43,766 nt of DNA from an uncultured Celeribacter sp. (GTDB taxonomy: Bacteria > Pseudomonadota > Alphaproteobacteria > Rhodobacterales > Rhodobacteraceae). A program made the position numbers and the translations under genes. Below, in pieces: positions 32,094-40,701 of this stretch (positions within the stretch are counted from its first letter, which is position 1; each line of letters begins with the position of its first letter). The notes below the pieces were generated by a model, which did not search any database, had not been told where the DNA came from, and saw only the letters and a list, made by a program, of their open reading frames with translations. The stretch spans positions 1 through 43,766 of the forward strand of contig CALLMA010000049.1 in assembly GCA_938008015.1 (NCBI GenBank), written 5' to 3'.

Positions 32094-33212
32094 ATGAAAA
32101 TTAGTATCGAGCGCAGCGAGTTATTAAAGGCTGTTGGACAAGCACAATCGGTTGTTGAACGTCGTAATACCATCCCAATTCTTGCCAATGTTCTGATTGA
32201 AGCCGAAGGAGATTCCGTTTCTTTTCGGGCTACCGATTTGGATATTGAAGTGATTGATAAATCGCCTGCAATGGTAGAGCGCGCTGGCGCAACGACTGTT
32301 TCTGCAGTGACATTGCATGAAATTGTTCGAAAACTTCCAGATGGCGCGATGGTTGTGCTCAGTGATGACGCGGCCGCAGGACGCCTGAGTGTGGCGGCGG
32401 GGCGGTCCAACTTCTCCTTAGCAACACTTCCTAAAGAAGATTTTCCCGCAATGGCCTCGGCTGATTATGCGAGTAATTTTTCGATCGCAGCCCCTGCTTT
32501 GCGCCGCTTATTTGATAAATCAAAATTTGCCATGTCAACGGAAGAAACGCGCTACTATTTGAATGGTGTGTATCTGCATGTGTCAGACGGAGAAAATGGC
32601 AAGGTGCTTCGCTGTGTTGCCACGGATGGTCATAGATTGGCGCGCGTTGATGCGGATTTGCCTGAGAATGCACTTGATTTGCCGGGCGTGATTGTGCCGC
32701 GTAAAACGGTTGGCGAATTGCGCAAGCTGCTTGATGACGATGATATGGAGGTGGCTGTATCTGTGTCTGAAACGAAAATTCGTTTTGCAACGCCAGCTAT
32801 TACCCTAACTTCTAAAGTCATTGATGGCACATTCCCTGATTATACGCGCGTGATCCCAACAGGGAATACCAAGCAACTTGAAGTAGATGCATCAGAATTT
32901 GCCAAAGCGGTGGACCGTGTTGCAACTGTGTCTTCTGAGCGCTCTCGTGCTGTAAAATTGAGCTTATCTGAAGATAAGCTGACTTTGATTGTAAATGCAC
33001 CAGATGCTGGCACAGCGGAAGAAGAGCTCATTGTTGCCTATAATGATGAACCGCTTGAGATCGGATTTAATGCAAAATATTTGCTCGAATTGGCCTCTCA
33101 GGTCGACCGTGAAAATGCAACATTTATGTTTAATGCATCTGGCGATCCAGCCCTTATGCGCGAAGGAAATGATACGTCGTCTGTCTATGTTGTGATGCCA
33201 ATGCGTGTCTGA
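32094..33212 (+). CDS. dnaN: DNA polymerase III sliding clamp (beta subunit) DnaN
   Basis: 372-residue clamp. The start ATG 32094 (MKISIERSELLKAVGQAQSV) has GAGG upstream, and a TTG at 32073 is dismissed. Three-fold domain architecture is implied by length; NTIPILANVLIEA in domain 1 and the C terminus YVVMPMRV are typical. The 133-bp gap after dnaA contains TATAAT at 31975-31980 and a TTGACC/TATCAA pair (31985-32012, 16-base spacer), so an own promoter is possible besides read-through from dnaA. Confidence 0.97.
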   Translation: MKISIERSELLKAVGQAQSVVERRNTIPILANVLIEAEGDSVSFRATDLDIEVIDKSPAMVERAGATTVSAVTLHEIVRKLPDGAMVVLSDDAAAGRLSVAAGRSNFSLATLPKEDFPAMASADYASNFSIAAPALRRLFDKSKFAMSTEETRYYLNGVYLHVSDGENGKVLRCVATDGHRLARVDADLPENALDLPGVIVPRKTVGELRKLLDDDDMEVAVSVSETKIRFATPAITLTSKVIDGTFPDYTRVIPTGNTKQLEVDASEFAKAVDRVATVSSERSRAVKLSLSEDKLTLIVNAPDAGTAEEELIVAYNDEPLEIGFNAKYLLELASQVDRENATFMFNASGDPALMREGNDTSSVYVVMPMRV

Positions 33213-33231
33213 AGTTAAAACAGACAGTCGG

Positions 33232-34329
33232 ATGGCGTGCCTTTATATTGAACAGCTGAGCCTGTCGCATTTTCGCTCGCATAAAACAGCTCATTTAGAA
33301 TTTGACGGGCGCCCTGTTGCAATATGGGGCGCTAATGGCGTTGGTAAGACAAATATTTTAGAAGCCGTTTCAATGTTATCCCCTGGGCGCGGCATGCGGC
33401 GTTTGGCATCGGAGCATTTGGCATATAAGCCCGATAATATCGGCTGGAAAATCAAAGCGAACCTGCAAACGAAAAACCAATTTCATGAGCTGGAAACATG
33501 GGCGGAAACGAGCAAATCCCGCAATGTACGCATTGACGGCAAGCTTGGCCCTCAAGTTGCGCTTGCGCGTTTGTCGCGCGTGATTTGGCTGGTTCCTGCA
33601 ATGGATCGGCTTTGGATTGAAGGGGCGGAAGGGCGCAGGCGGTTTTTCGATCGGCTTGTGATGAGTTTTGAGCCTGCGCATGCTGATGCGATTTTATCTT
33701 ATGAAAAATCGATGCGAGAAAGAAATCGCCTGTTAAAAGAAGGTGTTCGAGATTCTCATTGGTACCGTGCCTTAGAGGTCAATATGGCGCAAAAAGGGGC
33801 TCTGATCATGCGCTATCGCATGGAGGTTTTGGCGCGTATTAGTGTTGCACAAAATGAAGTTCATGGGGATTTTCCGCGTGCAGATTTGAGTTTAAGTTCT
33901 TCTGATGCCATGGCGCTACCTGAAAGTGAAGCGGATCTAATGGCCGCGTTTTCAGACAATCGAATGCGCGACCTCGCAGCAGGGCGCACCTTAATTGGCC
34001 CTCACCGAGCTGATATTCATGCCATTTATAAGGCAAAAGGCATCGCAGCTGATCAGGCTTCTACGGGTGAGCAAAAAGCCCTTTTAATTTCGATGATCTT
34101 AGCAAATGGCAGAGCTTTATCTGCGGAAACAGGCGAAGCGCCTATCTACCTGCTTGATGAAGTCGCAGCGCATTTGGATGTGAACCGTCGTGGCGCTTTA
34201 TATGACGAAATTTGTTCTTTGAAAGCGCAAGCATTCATGACAGGTACAGAAGCAGATTTATTTTCAGATTTAAAAGATCGCGCTATGAAGTTTGAATTAA
34301 CTCAAACACAGATCAACCGCGCTCCTTAA
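33232..34329 (+). CDS. recF: DNA replication and repair protein RecF
   Basis: 365-residue SMC-like ATPase that loads RecA at single-strand gaps. Walker A GANGVGKT is at 33-40, the signature region is STGEQKALLISMIL, and Walker B is YLLDEVAAHLD. A GTG at 33205 would overlap dnaN and extend the protein by nine residues. I take ATG 33232, which gives the family-like start just before LSHFRSHKTAHLEF; neither has a strong ribosome site, so the start is uncertain. Order dnaA-dnaN-recF is the common bacterial arrangement. Confidence 0.94.
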   Translation: MACLYIEQLSLSHFRSHKTAHLEFDGRPVAIWGANGVGKTNILEAVSMLSPGRGMRRLASEHLAYKPDNIGWKIKANLQTKNQFHELETWAETSKSRNVRIDGKLGPQVALARLSRVIWLVPAMDRLWIEGAEGRRRFFDRLVMSFEPAHADAILSYEKSMRERNRLLKEGVRDSHWYRALEVNMAQKGALIMRYRMEVLARISVAQNEVHGDFPRADLSLSSSDAMALPESEADLMAAFSDNRMRDLAAGRTLIGPHRADIHAIYKAKGIAADQASTGEQKALLISMILANGRALSAETGEAPIYLLDEVAAHLDVNRRGALYDEICSLKAQAFMTGTEADLFSDLKDRAMKFELTQTQINRAP

Positions 34330-34337
34330 GGTATAAA

Positions 34338-34961
34338 ATGACATTAGGATTTATAGAACTTAGCCTATATGCTATTGCATTGTTTGGATTATTTATGACG
34401 CCCGGCCCTGTATGGGTGGCCCTTTTAGCGCGGGCTTTATCGGGGGGCTTCCATTCCGCTTGGCCTTTGGCACTGGGCGTTGTGATCGGTGATGTCTTTT
34501 GGGCTTTATTTGCAATTTGGGGCGTAAGTTGGGTTCTTTCGGAGTTTAGCTGGTTTCTGACGGCTTTACAGTGGGGCGCTGTTGTCATGTTTTTGGCGAT
34601 GGGTGTTTTGTTGATAAAGAAATCAGATTCAGCCATCAGCGCAAATAGTCGCCTAACGCGCCCTGGAATGATGGCGGGGTTTATTGCAGGGCTGATTGTC
34701 ATCATAGGCAATCCAAAAGCCGTGCTATTTTATACGCTCATGCTACCAGGCTTTTTCAATATCAATGCTTTAACTGCTTTGGATGTGGTCGCTATTTGTG
34801 CCGTTTCGGGGCTTATTCCATTCTCGTGCAATCTAATATTGGCGGTATTTGTTGGAAAAATCCGCGCTCTTATGGCCTCTGATCGTGCTATAAGGCGCAT
34901 GAATGTGACAGCAGGCGTTTTGATGATACTTGTTGCAATTGTGATTGCCTTTAGCAAATAA
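34338..34961 (+). CDS. LysE/RhtB-family amino acid exporter
   Basis: 207-residue inner-membrane exporter. About six transmembrane helices are visible. The N-terminal family motif LFMTPGPVWVALLARALSGG (about residues 18-37) and the central GNPKAVLFYTLMLPGFF (about 128-144) are both present. The substrate is an amino acid or derivative in known members; it cannot be specified. It starts eight bases after the recF stop with AAGG upstream, so it is probably co-transcribed. The next 89 bases before aroE hold no recognisable element beyond the aroE ribosome site. Confidence 0.88.
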   Translation: MTLGFIELSLYAIALFGLFMTPGPVWVALLARALSGGFHSAWPLALGVVIGDVFWALFAIWGVSWVLSEFSWFLTALQWGAVVMFLAMGVLLIKKSDSAISANSRLTRPGMMAGFIAGLIVIIGNPKAVLFYTLMLPGFFNINALTALDVVAICAVSGLIPFSCNLILAVFVGKIRALMASDRAIRRMNVTAGVLMILVAIVIAFSK

Positions 34962-35050
34962 TTTTGTGGAATTATCTAGGGCTAATGGCATACAAGGCCA
35001 ATATTCAGTCTAAGGTGCATCGAGAGCGCCGTTAAAAGCAGGAGTTTGAA

Positions 35051-35881
35051 TTGGGTACAAAAATTCCTTTAGCAGGTGTTATTGGGGCGCCTATTTCGCA
35101 TTCAAAATCACCAAAACTTCACGGCTATTGGCTCAATAAATATGGCATAGATGGGCATTATGTTCATTTGCATATCGAGCAAAGTGATCTCAAAGATGCA
35201 TTAGCGCACATGCCGAAAATGGGGTTTGTTGGTGCGAATGTGACGATTCCGCATAAAGAAGCTGTGTTGGAATTGGCAGATGAAGTATCCGATCGCGCTG
35301 CGATGATTGGAGCGGCCAATACGCTTTCATTTAGGCCTGATGGCACAATTCATGCCGATAATACGGATGGCTACGGCTTTATTGAAAACTTAAAGGCTCA
35401 TTCAAATTGGGATCCAAAGGCGGGCGCGGCCGTGGTGCTTGGGGCTGGCGGTGCGGCGCGTGCGGTTGTTTATTCGTTGCTTGAGGAAGGTGTTCGTGAA
35501 ATTCGGCTCTTGAACCGAACGCGAGAGAGGGCGCAAGCGCTTCAATCCGAGTTTGGTGCTCGGATTATTGTCGAAGATTGGGAGCGCGTTGATCTATGCC
35601 TTGAGGGCGCCAGAACTATTGTAAATACGACATCTCTTGGGATGGTTGGAAATCATGATTTAACGCTTTCTCTTGATCTTTTAGACGCAGATGCCGTTGT
35701 CACGGATTTGGTTTATACCCCCCTTGAAACATCTTTATTGCGCCAAGCTAAAGCGCGCGGGTGTCAAACTGTCGATGGCCTTGGCATGCTTCTTTATCAA
35801 GCTGCGCCAGGGTTTGAACGGTGGTTTAAGCATATGCCTGAAGTTGATGAGGCTCTGCGCCAGCACATGTTATCGTCGTGA
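35051..35881 (+). CDS. aroE: Shikimate dehydrogenase AroE
   Basis: 276-residue NADP-dependent enzyme reducing 3-dehydroshikimate in aromatic amino acid synthesis. Substrate-binding SHSKSP (16-21), catalytic Lys69 (NVTIPHKEA) and Asp106 (DNTDGYGF), and the NADP loop GAGGAARA (131-138) are present. The start is TTG at 35051, supported by AGGAG six to seven bases upstream; the next in-frame Met would delete the active site. It overlaps coaE (GTGA). Confidence 0.95.
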   Translation: MGTKIPLAGVIGAPISHSKSPKLHGYWLNKYGIDGHYVHLHIEQSDLKDALAHMPKMGFVGANVTIPHKEAVLELADEVSDRAAMIGAANTLSFRPDGTIHADNTDGYGFIENLKAHSNWDPKAGAAVVLGAGGAARAVVYSLLEEGVREIRLLNRTRERAQALQSEFGARIIVEDWERVDLCLEGARTIVNTTSLGMVGNHDLTLSLDLLDADAVVTDLVYTPLETSLLRQAKARGCQTVDGLGMLLYQAAPGFERWFKHMPEVDEALRQHMLSS

Positions 35882-36480
35882 AAAATAGACCCTATATCAT
35901 AGGTTTGACCGGCTCGATCGGTATGGGCAAGACGACAACGGCCTCTTTCTTCCGCGAGGCGGGCCTTCGCGTATGGGATGCCGATTGGGCTGTGAAGGAA
36001 TTGTACCAAGAGGGGGGCGCGGCTGTTGCGCCGATCCAGAAGATTTTCCCTGAAGTCGTGTTGGAGGGAAGGGTTTCAAGGCGATTACTCAAGGAGATGT
36101 TGAGGGCTTCGCCCGAGCTTTTATCGAAAATTGAAGAGATTGTTCACCCTCTTGTTGCTGAGCAAAGAAATGCATTCATCGCCACATCTCAGGCCGAGAT
36201 AATTGTGCTTGATATACCTTTGCTGTTTGAAGTGGGTATGGATCAAAATGTAGATTGCATTTTGGTTGTTTCTGTCGATGAACAGACCCAAAAGCAGCGC
36301 GTCATGGCACGCCCTGGGATGACGGAAATCCATTTTTCGACGATCTTGAAGAAGCAGATGCCCGATTGTGAAAAGAGGCAACGCGCGGATGTCGTCATTG
36401 AAACTTATGATAAAGCACATGTTCGGAAGAAAATTTTCGATCTTCTTGCTGAAATAAAGAGGAAGCTAGACCTTGCGTGA
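35878..36480 (+). CDS. coaE: Dephospho-CoA kinase CoaE
   Basis: 200-residue kinase for the last step of coenzyme A synthesis. The P-loop is in GLTGSIGMGKTT (Lys18); DADWAVKELY, VHPLVAEQR and LDIPLLFEVGMD match the substrate and lid regions. Start is GTG 35878 overlapping the aroE stop by three bases, and its end overlaps dnaQ by eight. aroE-coaE-dnaQ is a conserved alphaproteobacterial operon. Confidence 0.95.
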   Translation: MKNRPYIIGLTGSIGMGKTTTASFFREAGLRVWDADWAVKELYQEGGAAVAPIQKIFPEVVLEGRVSRRLLKEMLRASPELLSKIEEIVHPLVAEQRNAFIATSQAEIIVLDIPLLFEVGMDQNVDCILVVSVDEQTQKQRVMARPGMTEIHFSTILKKQMPDCEKRQRADVVIETYDKAHVRKKIFDLLAEIKRKLDLA

Positions 36481-37222
36481 GATCGTATTAGACACTGAAA
36501 CGACTGGATTCGACCCTTTTAGCGGCGATCGCTTGGTTGAAATCGGGGCGATAGAACTTGTGAATCACGTTGCGACTGGGCGTGTCTATCACCAATATAT
36601 AAATCCTGAGAGAATGATGCCTGAAGGCGCGTTTTCAGTGCATGGTATTGGCCCTGATTTGCTTGAAACGCCGCGAGAGGCCAGAGAGGGAGAGGTGGTT
36701 TTAAAAGATAAACCGCTTTTTAAAGAAGTTGCCCAAGATTTCATTGATTTTATCGAAGACTCAAAATTAGTCATCCATAATGCCGCATTTGATATGAAGT
36801 TTTTGAATGCGGAATTGAGCTGGCTCAATATGGCGCAGATTTCTAAAACGCGCGCCATTGATACATTGATGATTGCGAGGCGAAAGTTTCCAGGTTCGCC
36901 TGCATCCCTAGATGCGCTTTGTCGACGTTTTAATATCGATAATAGCTCGCGTAGCCTTCATGGCGCTTTGCTTGATAGTGAAATTTTGGCCGAAGTTTAT
37001 TTGGAGCTTATCGGCGGTCGTCAGCCAGGGTTGGTGCTAGCGCCGTCAAATAGCGCCTCAAACTCTGCCAATGACGCATCTCGAGCGGCAATGGGGGCTG
37101 TCAAAAAAAGAGAGATACCTTTGCCTTCTCGCATCACAAAAGAAGAAGCCGCCGCCCATAGCGCTTTTGTAGAAGCATTGGGCGACGGCTCTGTTTGGAA
37201 TAAACTCAAATCAAGTGATTAG
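36473..37222 (+). CDS. dnaQ: DNA polymerase III epsilon subunit (proofreading exonuclease) DnaQ
   Basis: 249-residue 3'-5' exonuclease of the replicative polymerase. Exo I is DTETTG (Asp7, Glu9), Exo II is VIHNAAFDMKFL, and Exo III is RSLHGALLDSEILAEVY. The C-terminal tail (about 185-249) is Ala/Ser-rich and would tether to the polymerase subunit. The start codon is TTG at 36473 within coaE, with GAGGA about nine bases upstream. Compared with the E. coli protein there are about 13 extra residues between HGIG and DKPLF (ETPREAREGEVV region). Its stop overlaps the convergent secB stop. Confidence 0.94.
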   Translation: MREIVLDTETTGFDPFSGDRLVEIGAIELVNHVATGRVYHQYINPERMMPEGAFSVHGIGPDLLETPREAREGEVVLKDKPLFKEVAQDFIDFIEDSKLVIHNAAFDMKFLNAELSWLNMAQISKTRAIDTLMIARRKFPGSPASLDALCRRFNIDNSSRSLHGALLDSEILAEVYLELIGGRQPGLVLAPSNSASNSANDASRAAMGAVKKREIPLPSRITKEEAAAHSAFVEALGDGSVWNKLKSSD

Positions 37223-37728
37223 TTTACTTTTTGCTCTTCAGCTTGTGCAGCAGCGCGGCGCTGAAGCTCTTGGCGGTAAAGACCAACGAAATCGATTTGA
37301 TCGAGATTAACAGGCATGAAACCACCATCACGCGTTACATCGTGTACAATGCGGCGCAAGAATGGGAAGAGCATGCGTGGGCATTCGATCAAGAGATATG
37401 GGTGCATTTGCTCATCTGGCACATTTTCAATGTGGAAAATTCCTACATAGTCTATTTCGAGGATGAAAAAGGTCTCACCGGCCTCAGATTTGCTCTCGAT
37501 CTTAACCTTTGTGCTCACATCAAAGCGATTCTCTTCTTCGCGTTTACGTGCATCCAAAGCCACTTGAACAGCAATATTTGGACGGCCTTCTGATTTAAGG
37601 CTTTTTTGCGCGTAGATGTTTTCAAACGACATATCGCGAATGAATTGGCCAACAATCTGCATTTTTACTTGCGGATTTGCTTCTGCTGCAGCTTCTTGTG
37701 TTGGTTCTTTTGTATCTGTATCAGCCAT
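37219..37728 (-). CDS. secB: Protein-export chaperone SecB
   Basis: 169-residue cytosolic chaperone keeping preproteins unfolded for SecA. Conserved segments are QFIRDMSFEN, PNIAVQVALDA, YVGIFHIENVP and the LIECPRMLFPFLRRIVHDVT helix. An acidic N-terminal tail and a Gln/Ala-rich C-terminal tail flank the core. ATG 37728 has AAGGA upstream. It converges on dnaQ with a 4-base overlap of stop codons. Confidence 0.96.
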   Translation of the reverse strand: MADTDTKEPTQEAAAEANPQVKMQIVGQFIRDMSFENIYAQKSLKSEGRPNIAVQVALDARKREEENRFDVSTKVKIESKSEAGETFFILEIDYVGIFHIENVPDEQMHPYLLIECPRMLFPFLRRIVHDVTRDGGFMPVNLDQIDFVGLYRQELQRRAAAQAEEQKVN

Positions 37729-37786
37729 TTTTTATTTCCTTAAATATGCTGGTTTTTAAATTAGTAATTATGAACAAAATCTATTC

Positions 37787-38263
37787 TTATTCATTTTTAT
37801 CTAACGATTTATTAACTTCAACCTCTTTCCACTCACCATCGATCGTTGTGTCGCTTTGAGAGGTGCTTGTGCCTGTGTTATTATGGGTGAAATTGGTGTG
37901 AGTATGTAGTTTAACGTTTTTGATGTGTTGCTGGGCCAATTTCAACATTTTATCGCGAAACTTCGGGATGAGGAATAGAAAGCCAATCGTATCCGTGAAA
38001 AAACCAGGTGTGAGCATCAAAACGCCTGCAATGAGTATCATTGCGCCATGCGCAAGAGAGGTGCCTGGATCGTTTAGGTTGGAGAAAGACATTTGGATGT
38101 CGCGAAGCGCAGAGGCGCCTTGTTGGCGGACGAGATAAGTTCCAGCAATGGCGGTTAGAACAACAATAAGCAGTGTACTCCAAATCCCGATTGCGCCGCC
38201 AATTTGGATGAACAACCCAATTTCAATGATCGGAATTGCGACAAAAAGAATAAAAAGCCACAT
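37787..38263 (-). CDS. fxsA: FxsA family membrane protein
   Basis: 158-residue inner-membrane protein of the FxsA family (suppressor of F-exclusion of phage T7 in E. coli; normal role unknown). It shows hydrophobic helices at about residues 2-20, 25-45 and 75-97, with conserved FIQIGGAIGIWSTLLIVVLTA split between them. The C-terminal tail (about 125-158) is polar, rich in His, Thr and Asn, and ends highly charged. ATG 38263 has GGGGGA upstream. It is divergent from timA and 58 bases upstream of secB, in the same order as other Rhodobacterales. Confidence 0.88.
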   Translation of the reverse strand: MWLFILFVAIPIIEIGLFIQIGGAIGIWSTLLIVVLTAIAGTYLVRQQGASALRDIQMSFSNLNDPGTSLAHGAMILIAGVLMLTPGFFTDTIGFLFLIPKFRDKMLKLAQQHIKNVKLHTHTNFTHNNTGTSTSQSDTTIDGEWKEVEVNKSLDKNE

Positions 38264-38369
38264 ATGTCCCCCTGTAAATATTTGCCACTATGCTAGAATT
38301 CATGCATATGCTCACCTACATAGTGATCAATAACACCGTTTTCTATGCCAATATGGAGAAACCTTTAAA
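38264..38369. promoter_or_regulatory. Divergent promoter region between fxsA and timA
   Basis: The 106-bp gap contains an inverted repeat CACTATG (38286-38292) / CATAGTG (38319-38325) with 26 bases between the arms. The timA ribosome site (GGAG near 38353) is also present. Promoters for both directions must lie here, but no clear -35/-10 pair stands out. Confidence 0.35.
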
Positions 38370-39038
38370 ATGAACCAATCTTTTTTAACAATCTTGATCC
38401 TTGCAGGAGTAGCAATTTTTTTAATTTTGCGCTTGAAAGATGTTTTAGGAACAAGAGAGGGTTTTGAGCCAAATAAGGAAGATATGGCATCAAACGTATC
38501 AGCGAATAAAGCGACAAAGCAAAAGTTTGAAGTCATCGAAGGTGGGCCTGATCACGACATCATCGATAACGTAGAAGCTGGATCTGCTGCGGCAGATAGC
38601 TTAGCGGCGATTAAACGCATCGAGCCGAGTTTTAAGGTCTCCGAGTTTTTAGAAGGCGCGCGTGGGGCATATGAAATGATTTTGATGAGCTTTGAACGTG
38701 GCGAGCTTGATGAGATCAAAGATTTTCTTGCGGAAGATGTTTTGGCTGCCTTTGTCGATGTTGTTGCGGATCGCGAAGATAAGGGGCTCAAAGTTGAAAG
38801 CCAGTTTATCGGCATGCGCGAGGTGAAAATATTGAACGCAGCATTGGATCGAGCAACGGATGAGGCCGAAATTACGATTAGTTTCATTGCAGATGTGACC
38901 AATGTTGTAAAAGATCAAAATGGCGAGATTGTTGAGGGCAACCCAACAGCTGTTGTGAAGCAAAAAGATGTTTGGACGTTCTCAAGAGAATTGGGTGCCG
39001 ACGATCCAAATTGGCTTTTGGTTGCAACTGGGGCATAA
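38370..39038 (+). CDS. Tim44/TimA-family membrane-anchored protein
   Basis: 222-residue protein with one N-terminal transmembrane helix (about residues 5-22). A low-complexity linker follows, then a Tim44-like NTF2-fold domain (about 85-222; FLEGARGAYEMILMSFERGELDEIKDFL, seen in two parts). Bacterial TimA resembles the mitochondrial Tim44 import factor; a role at the inner membrane in protein handling is inferred, not demonstrated. It sits six bases upstream of mltA and near secB, both envelope/secretion related. Confidence 0.88.
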   Translation: MNQSFLTILILAGVAIFLILRLKDVLGTREGFEPNKEDMASNVSANKATKQKFEVIEGGPDHDIIDNVEAGSAAADSLAAIKRIEPSFKVSEFLEGARGAYEMILMSFERGELDEIKDFLAEDVLAAFVDVVADREDKGLKVESQFIGMREVKILNAALDRATDEAEITISFIADVTNVVKDQNGEIVEGNPTAVVKQKDVWTFSRELGADDPNWLLVATGA

Positions 39039-39044
39039 AAACCT

Positions 39045-40076
39045 ATGTTTTTATCGAAGAAAATGTGCGCTGCCTTTTTGGCAGCGATACTTTTTATGAG
39101 CTCTTCAATCGCTCAAGCAGGCCATTTGGAGGTGCTTGGCTTTGAGGAGCTTGAGGGGTGGCATAATGATGATCATCAAGCAGCTCTAACGGCCTTTGCG
39201 GGAACTTGCGATCGGCTTGAGGGGGCGCAGTGGGAGTGGTTGTGCGATTTTGCAAAAAGTGACGTTGATGCAAAAACCTATTTTGAGCTTCTCTTCCGAC
39301 CCGTCAAAGAACATTCAGAAGAAGCGCTTTTCACAGGGTATTTTGAGCCTGAGCTAAGGGGATCTCGCACAAAGTCCGAAACCTACAAATACCCCCTTTA
39401 CCGCAAGCCAGAAAATGTCACCAAAAATGGAACATATTTTGATAGACGTGCAATCGCTAATGGCGCTTTGGAAGGGAAGGGCCTTGAGATCGCTTGGGTT
39501 GATGATCCCGTAGAGCTTTTCTTTCTACAAATTCAAGGTTCTGGGCGCATTCGTTTTGAAGATGATACTGTTTTGCGCGTTGGGTATGCTGGCAATAATG
39601 GGCATAAATATAAATCGGTTGGACGTGTTTTGGTTGCGAGGGGAATTTACAATCGCCATCAAGTCTCCGCGAAGGTGATTCAAAACTGGGTTAAAAGGAA
39701 TGGGCAAGCGGGGATTGAGCTTTTAAACGCAAACCCGTCGTATATCTTTTTTGTTGAAAGGCCTGAGTTGTCTGCAAGTTCTGGGCCGGTTGGGGCGATG
39801 AGCCGCGCTATTTTTCCCATGCGTACAATTGCAGTCGATCCTAAATTTATAGAGCTGGGTCTGCCTGTCTGGGTTCGGAAAGAAGGCAAAAATCCATTCG
39901 CACAGTTGATGGTGGCGCAAGATACGGGATCTGCGATTAAAGGTGCCAATAGGGCGGATATTTTCTATGGGAGCGGTGATCAGGCCGGCGTTTTGGCGGG
40001 TGCTGTAAAAGACGGTGGCGAAATGTTCGCGCTTATGCCGATTTTTGACTTAGTGAAAACGGGCCACCTAAAATGA
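39045..40076 (+). CDS. mltA: Membrane-bound lytic murein transglycosylase A (MltA)
   Basis: 343-residue peptidoglycan lytic enzyme forming 1,6-anhydro-muropeptides. It has a signal peptide (residues 1-25, ending AQA) but no lipobox, so it is periplasmic and not lipidated like the E. coli enzyme. The MltA domain has FTGYFEPELRGSRTK and LQIQGSGRIRF. The C-terminal 3D domain has AQDTGSAIKGANRADIFYG with conserved Asp293 and Asp305, one of which is the catalytic acid of the family. Its last 4 bases overlap smr (ATGA). Confidence 0.93.
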   Translation: MFLSKKMCAAFLAAILFMSSSIAQAGHLEVLGFEELEGWHNDDHQAALTAFAGTCDRLEGAQWEWLCDFAKSDVDAKTYFELLFRPVKEHSEEALFTGYFEPELRGSRTKSETYKYPLYRKPENVTKNGTYFDRRAIANGALEGKGLEIAWVDDPVELFFLQIQGSGRIRFEDDTVLRVGYAGNNGHKYKSVGRVLVARGIYNRHQVSAKVIQNWVKRNGQAGIELLNANPSYIFFVERPELSASSGPVGAMSRAIFPMRTIAVDPKFIELGLPVWVRKEGKNPFAQLMVAQDTGSAIKGANRADIFYGSGDQAGVLAGAVKDGGEMFALMPIFDLVKTGHLK

Positions 40077-40699
40077 CACGAAAAGGCCGCGATAAAGAGT
40101 TAAGCTTGGAAGATCGTGCGTTATGGGACGAGGTTAAAAAAACAACGAAGCCCATAAATCCGCGCCAACCTTTTAAATTCGACGCGGAAAAAAGCTTTAC
40201 AGAAGGAATGAGGCTTGAGCATTGCTCGATACCTCTCCCCCAACCTCAGTTGCGTGATGTTGAGGCCTTTACGATTGGAGGCACGGCGGTGCCGAAGCAA
40301 GGTCGTCATAATCTTGCCTCTTCAATTTCGGAAGAGGTAGCGCAGCTTTCGTTGCGCATGGACAAGAAGAAATTTACTAAAATGCGCAGCGGGAAATTAA
40401 TGCCTGAGCGCAAGTTGGATTTACACGGTATGACCGTTGCGCAAGCACATCCTGAGCTTATCCATTTCGTATTAGATGCTGTTCGCGATCATTTGAGGTT
40501 GGTTTTGGTTGTGACTGGGAAGGGCAAAATGCGCGATGATGGAGGGCCTATCCCTGTTAAAACAGGAATTTTAAAGCATAATGTGCCACAGTGGCTGCGC
40601 ATGGCGCCTCTTTCAGGCCATATTTTACAGATTGCGCAGGCACACCTCAGGCATGGTGGGGCTGGGGCTTATTACGTTTATTTGAAACGCAATAAATAA
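40073..40699 (+). CDS. Smr domain protein
   Basis: 208-residue protein with a C-terminal Smr domain (about 113-205). LDLHGM is at 115-120 and VVTGKGK at about 146-152, the two hallmark motifs of Smr proteins, which nick or cleave nucleic acids in mismatch repair or ribosome quality control (known for some members). The N-terminal 100 residues are charged and lack recognisable domains. It follows mltA in the widespread alphaproteobacterial timA-mltA-smr order. It stops two bases before the stop of the convergent permease. Confidence 0.92.
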   Translation: MTRKGRDKELSLEDRALWDEVKKTTKPINPRQPFKFDAEKSFTEGMRLEHCSIPLPQPQLRDVEAFTIGGTAVPKQGRHNLASSISEEVAQLSLRMDKKKFTKMRSGKLMPERKLDLHGMTVAQAHPELIHFVLDAVRDHLRLVLVVTGKGKMRDDGGPIPVKTGILKHNVPQWLRMAPLSGHILQIAQAHLRHGGAGAYYVYLKRNK

Positions 40700-40701
40700 G
40701 A

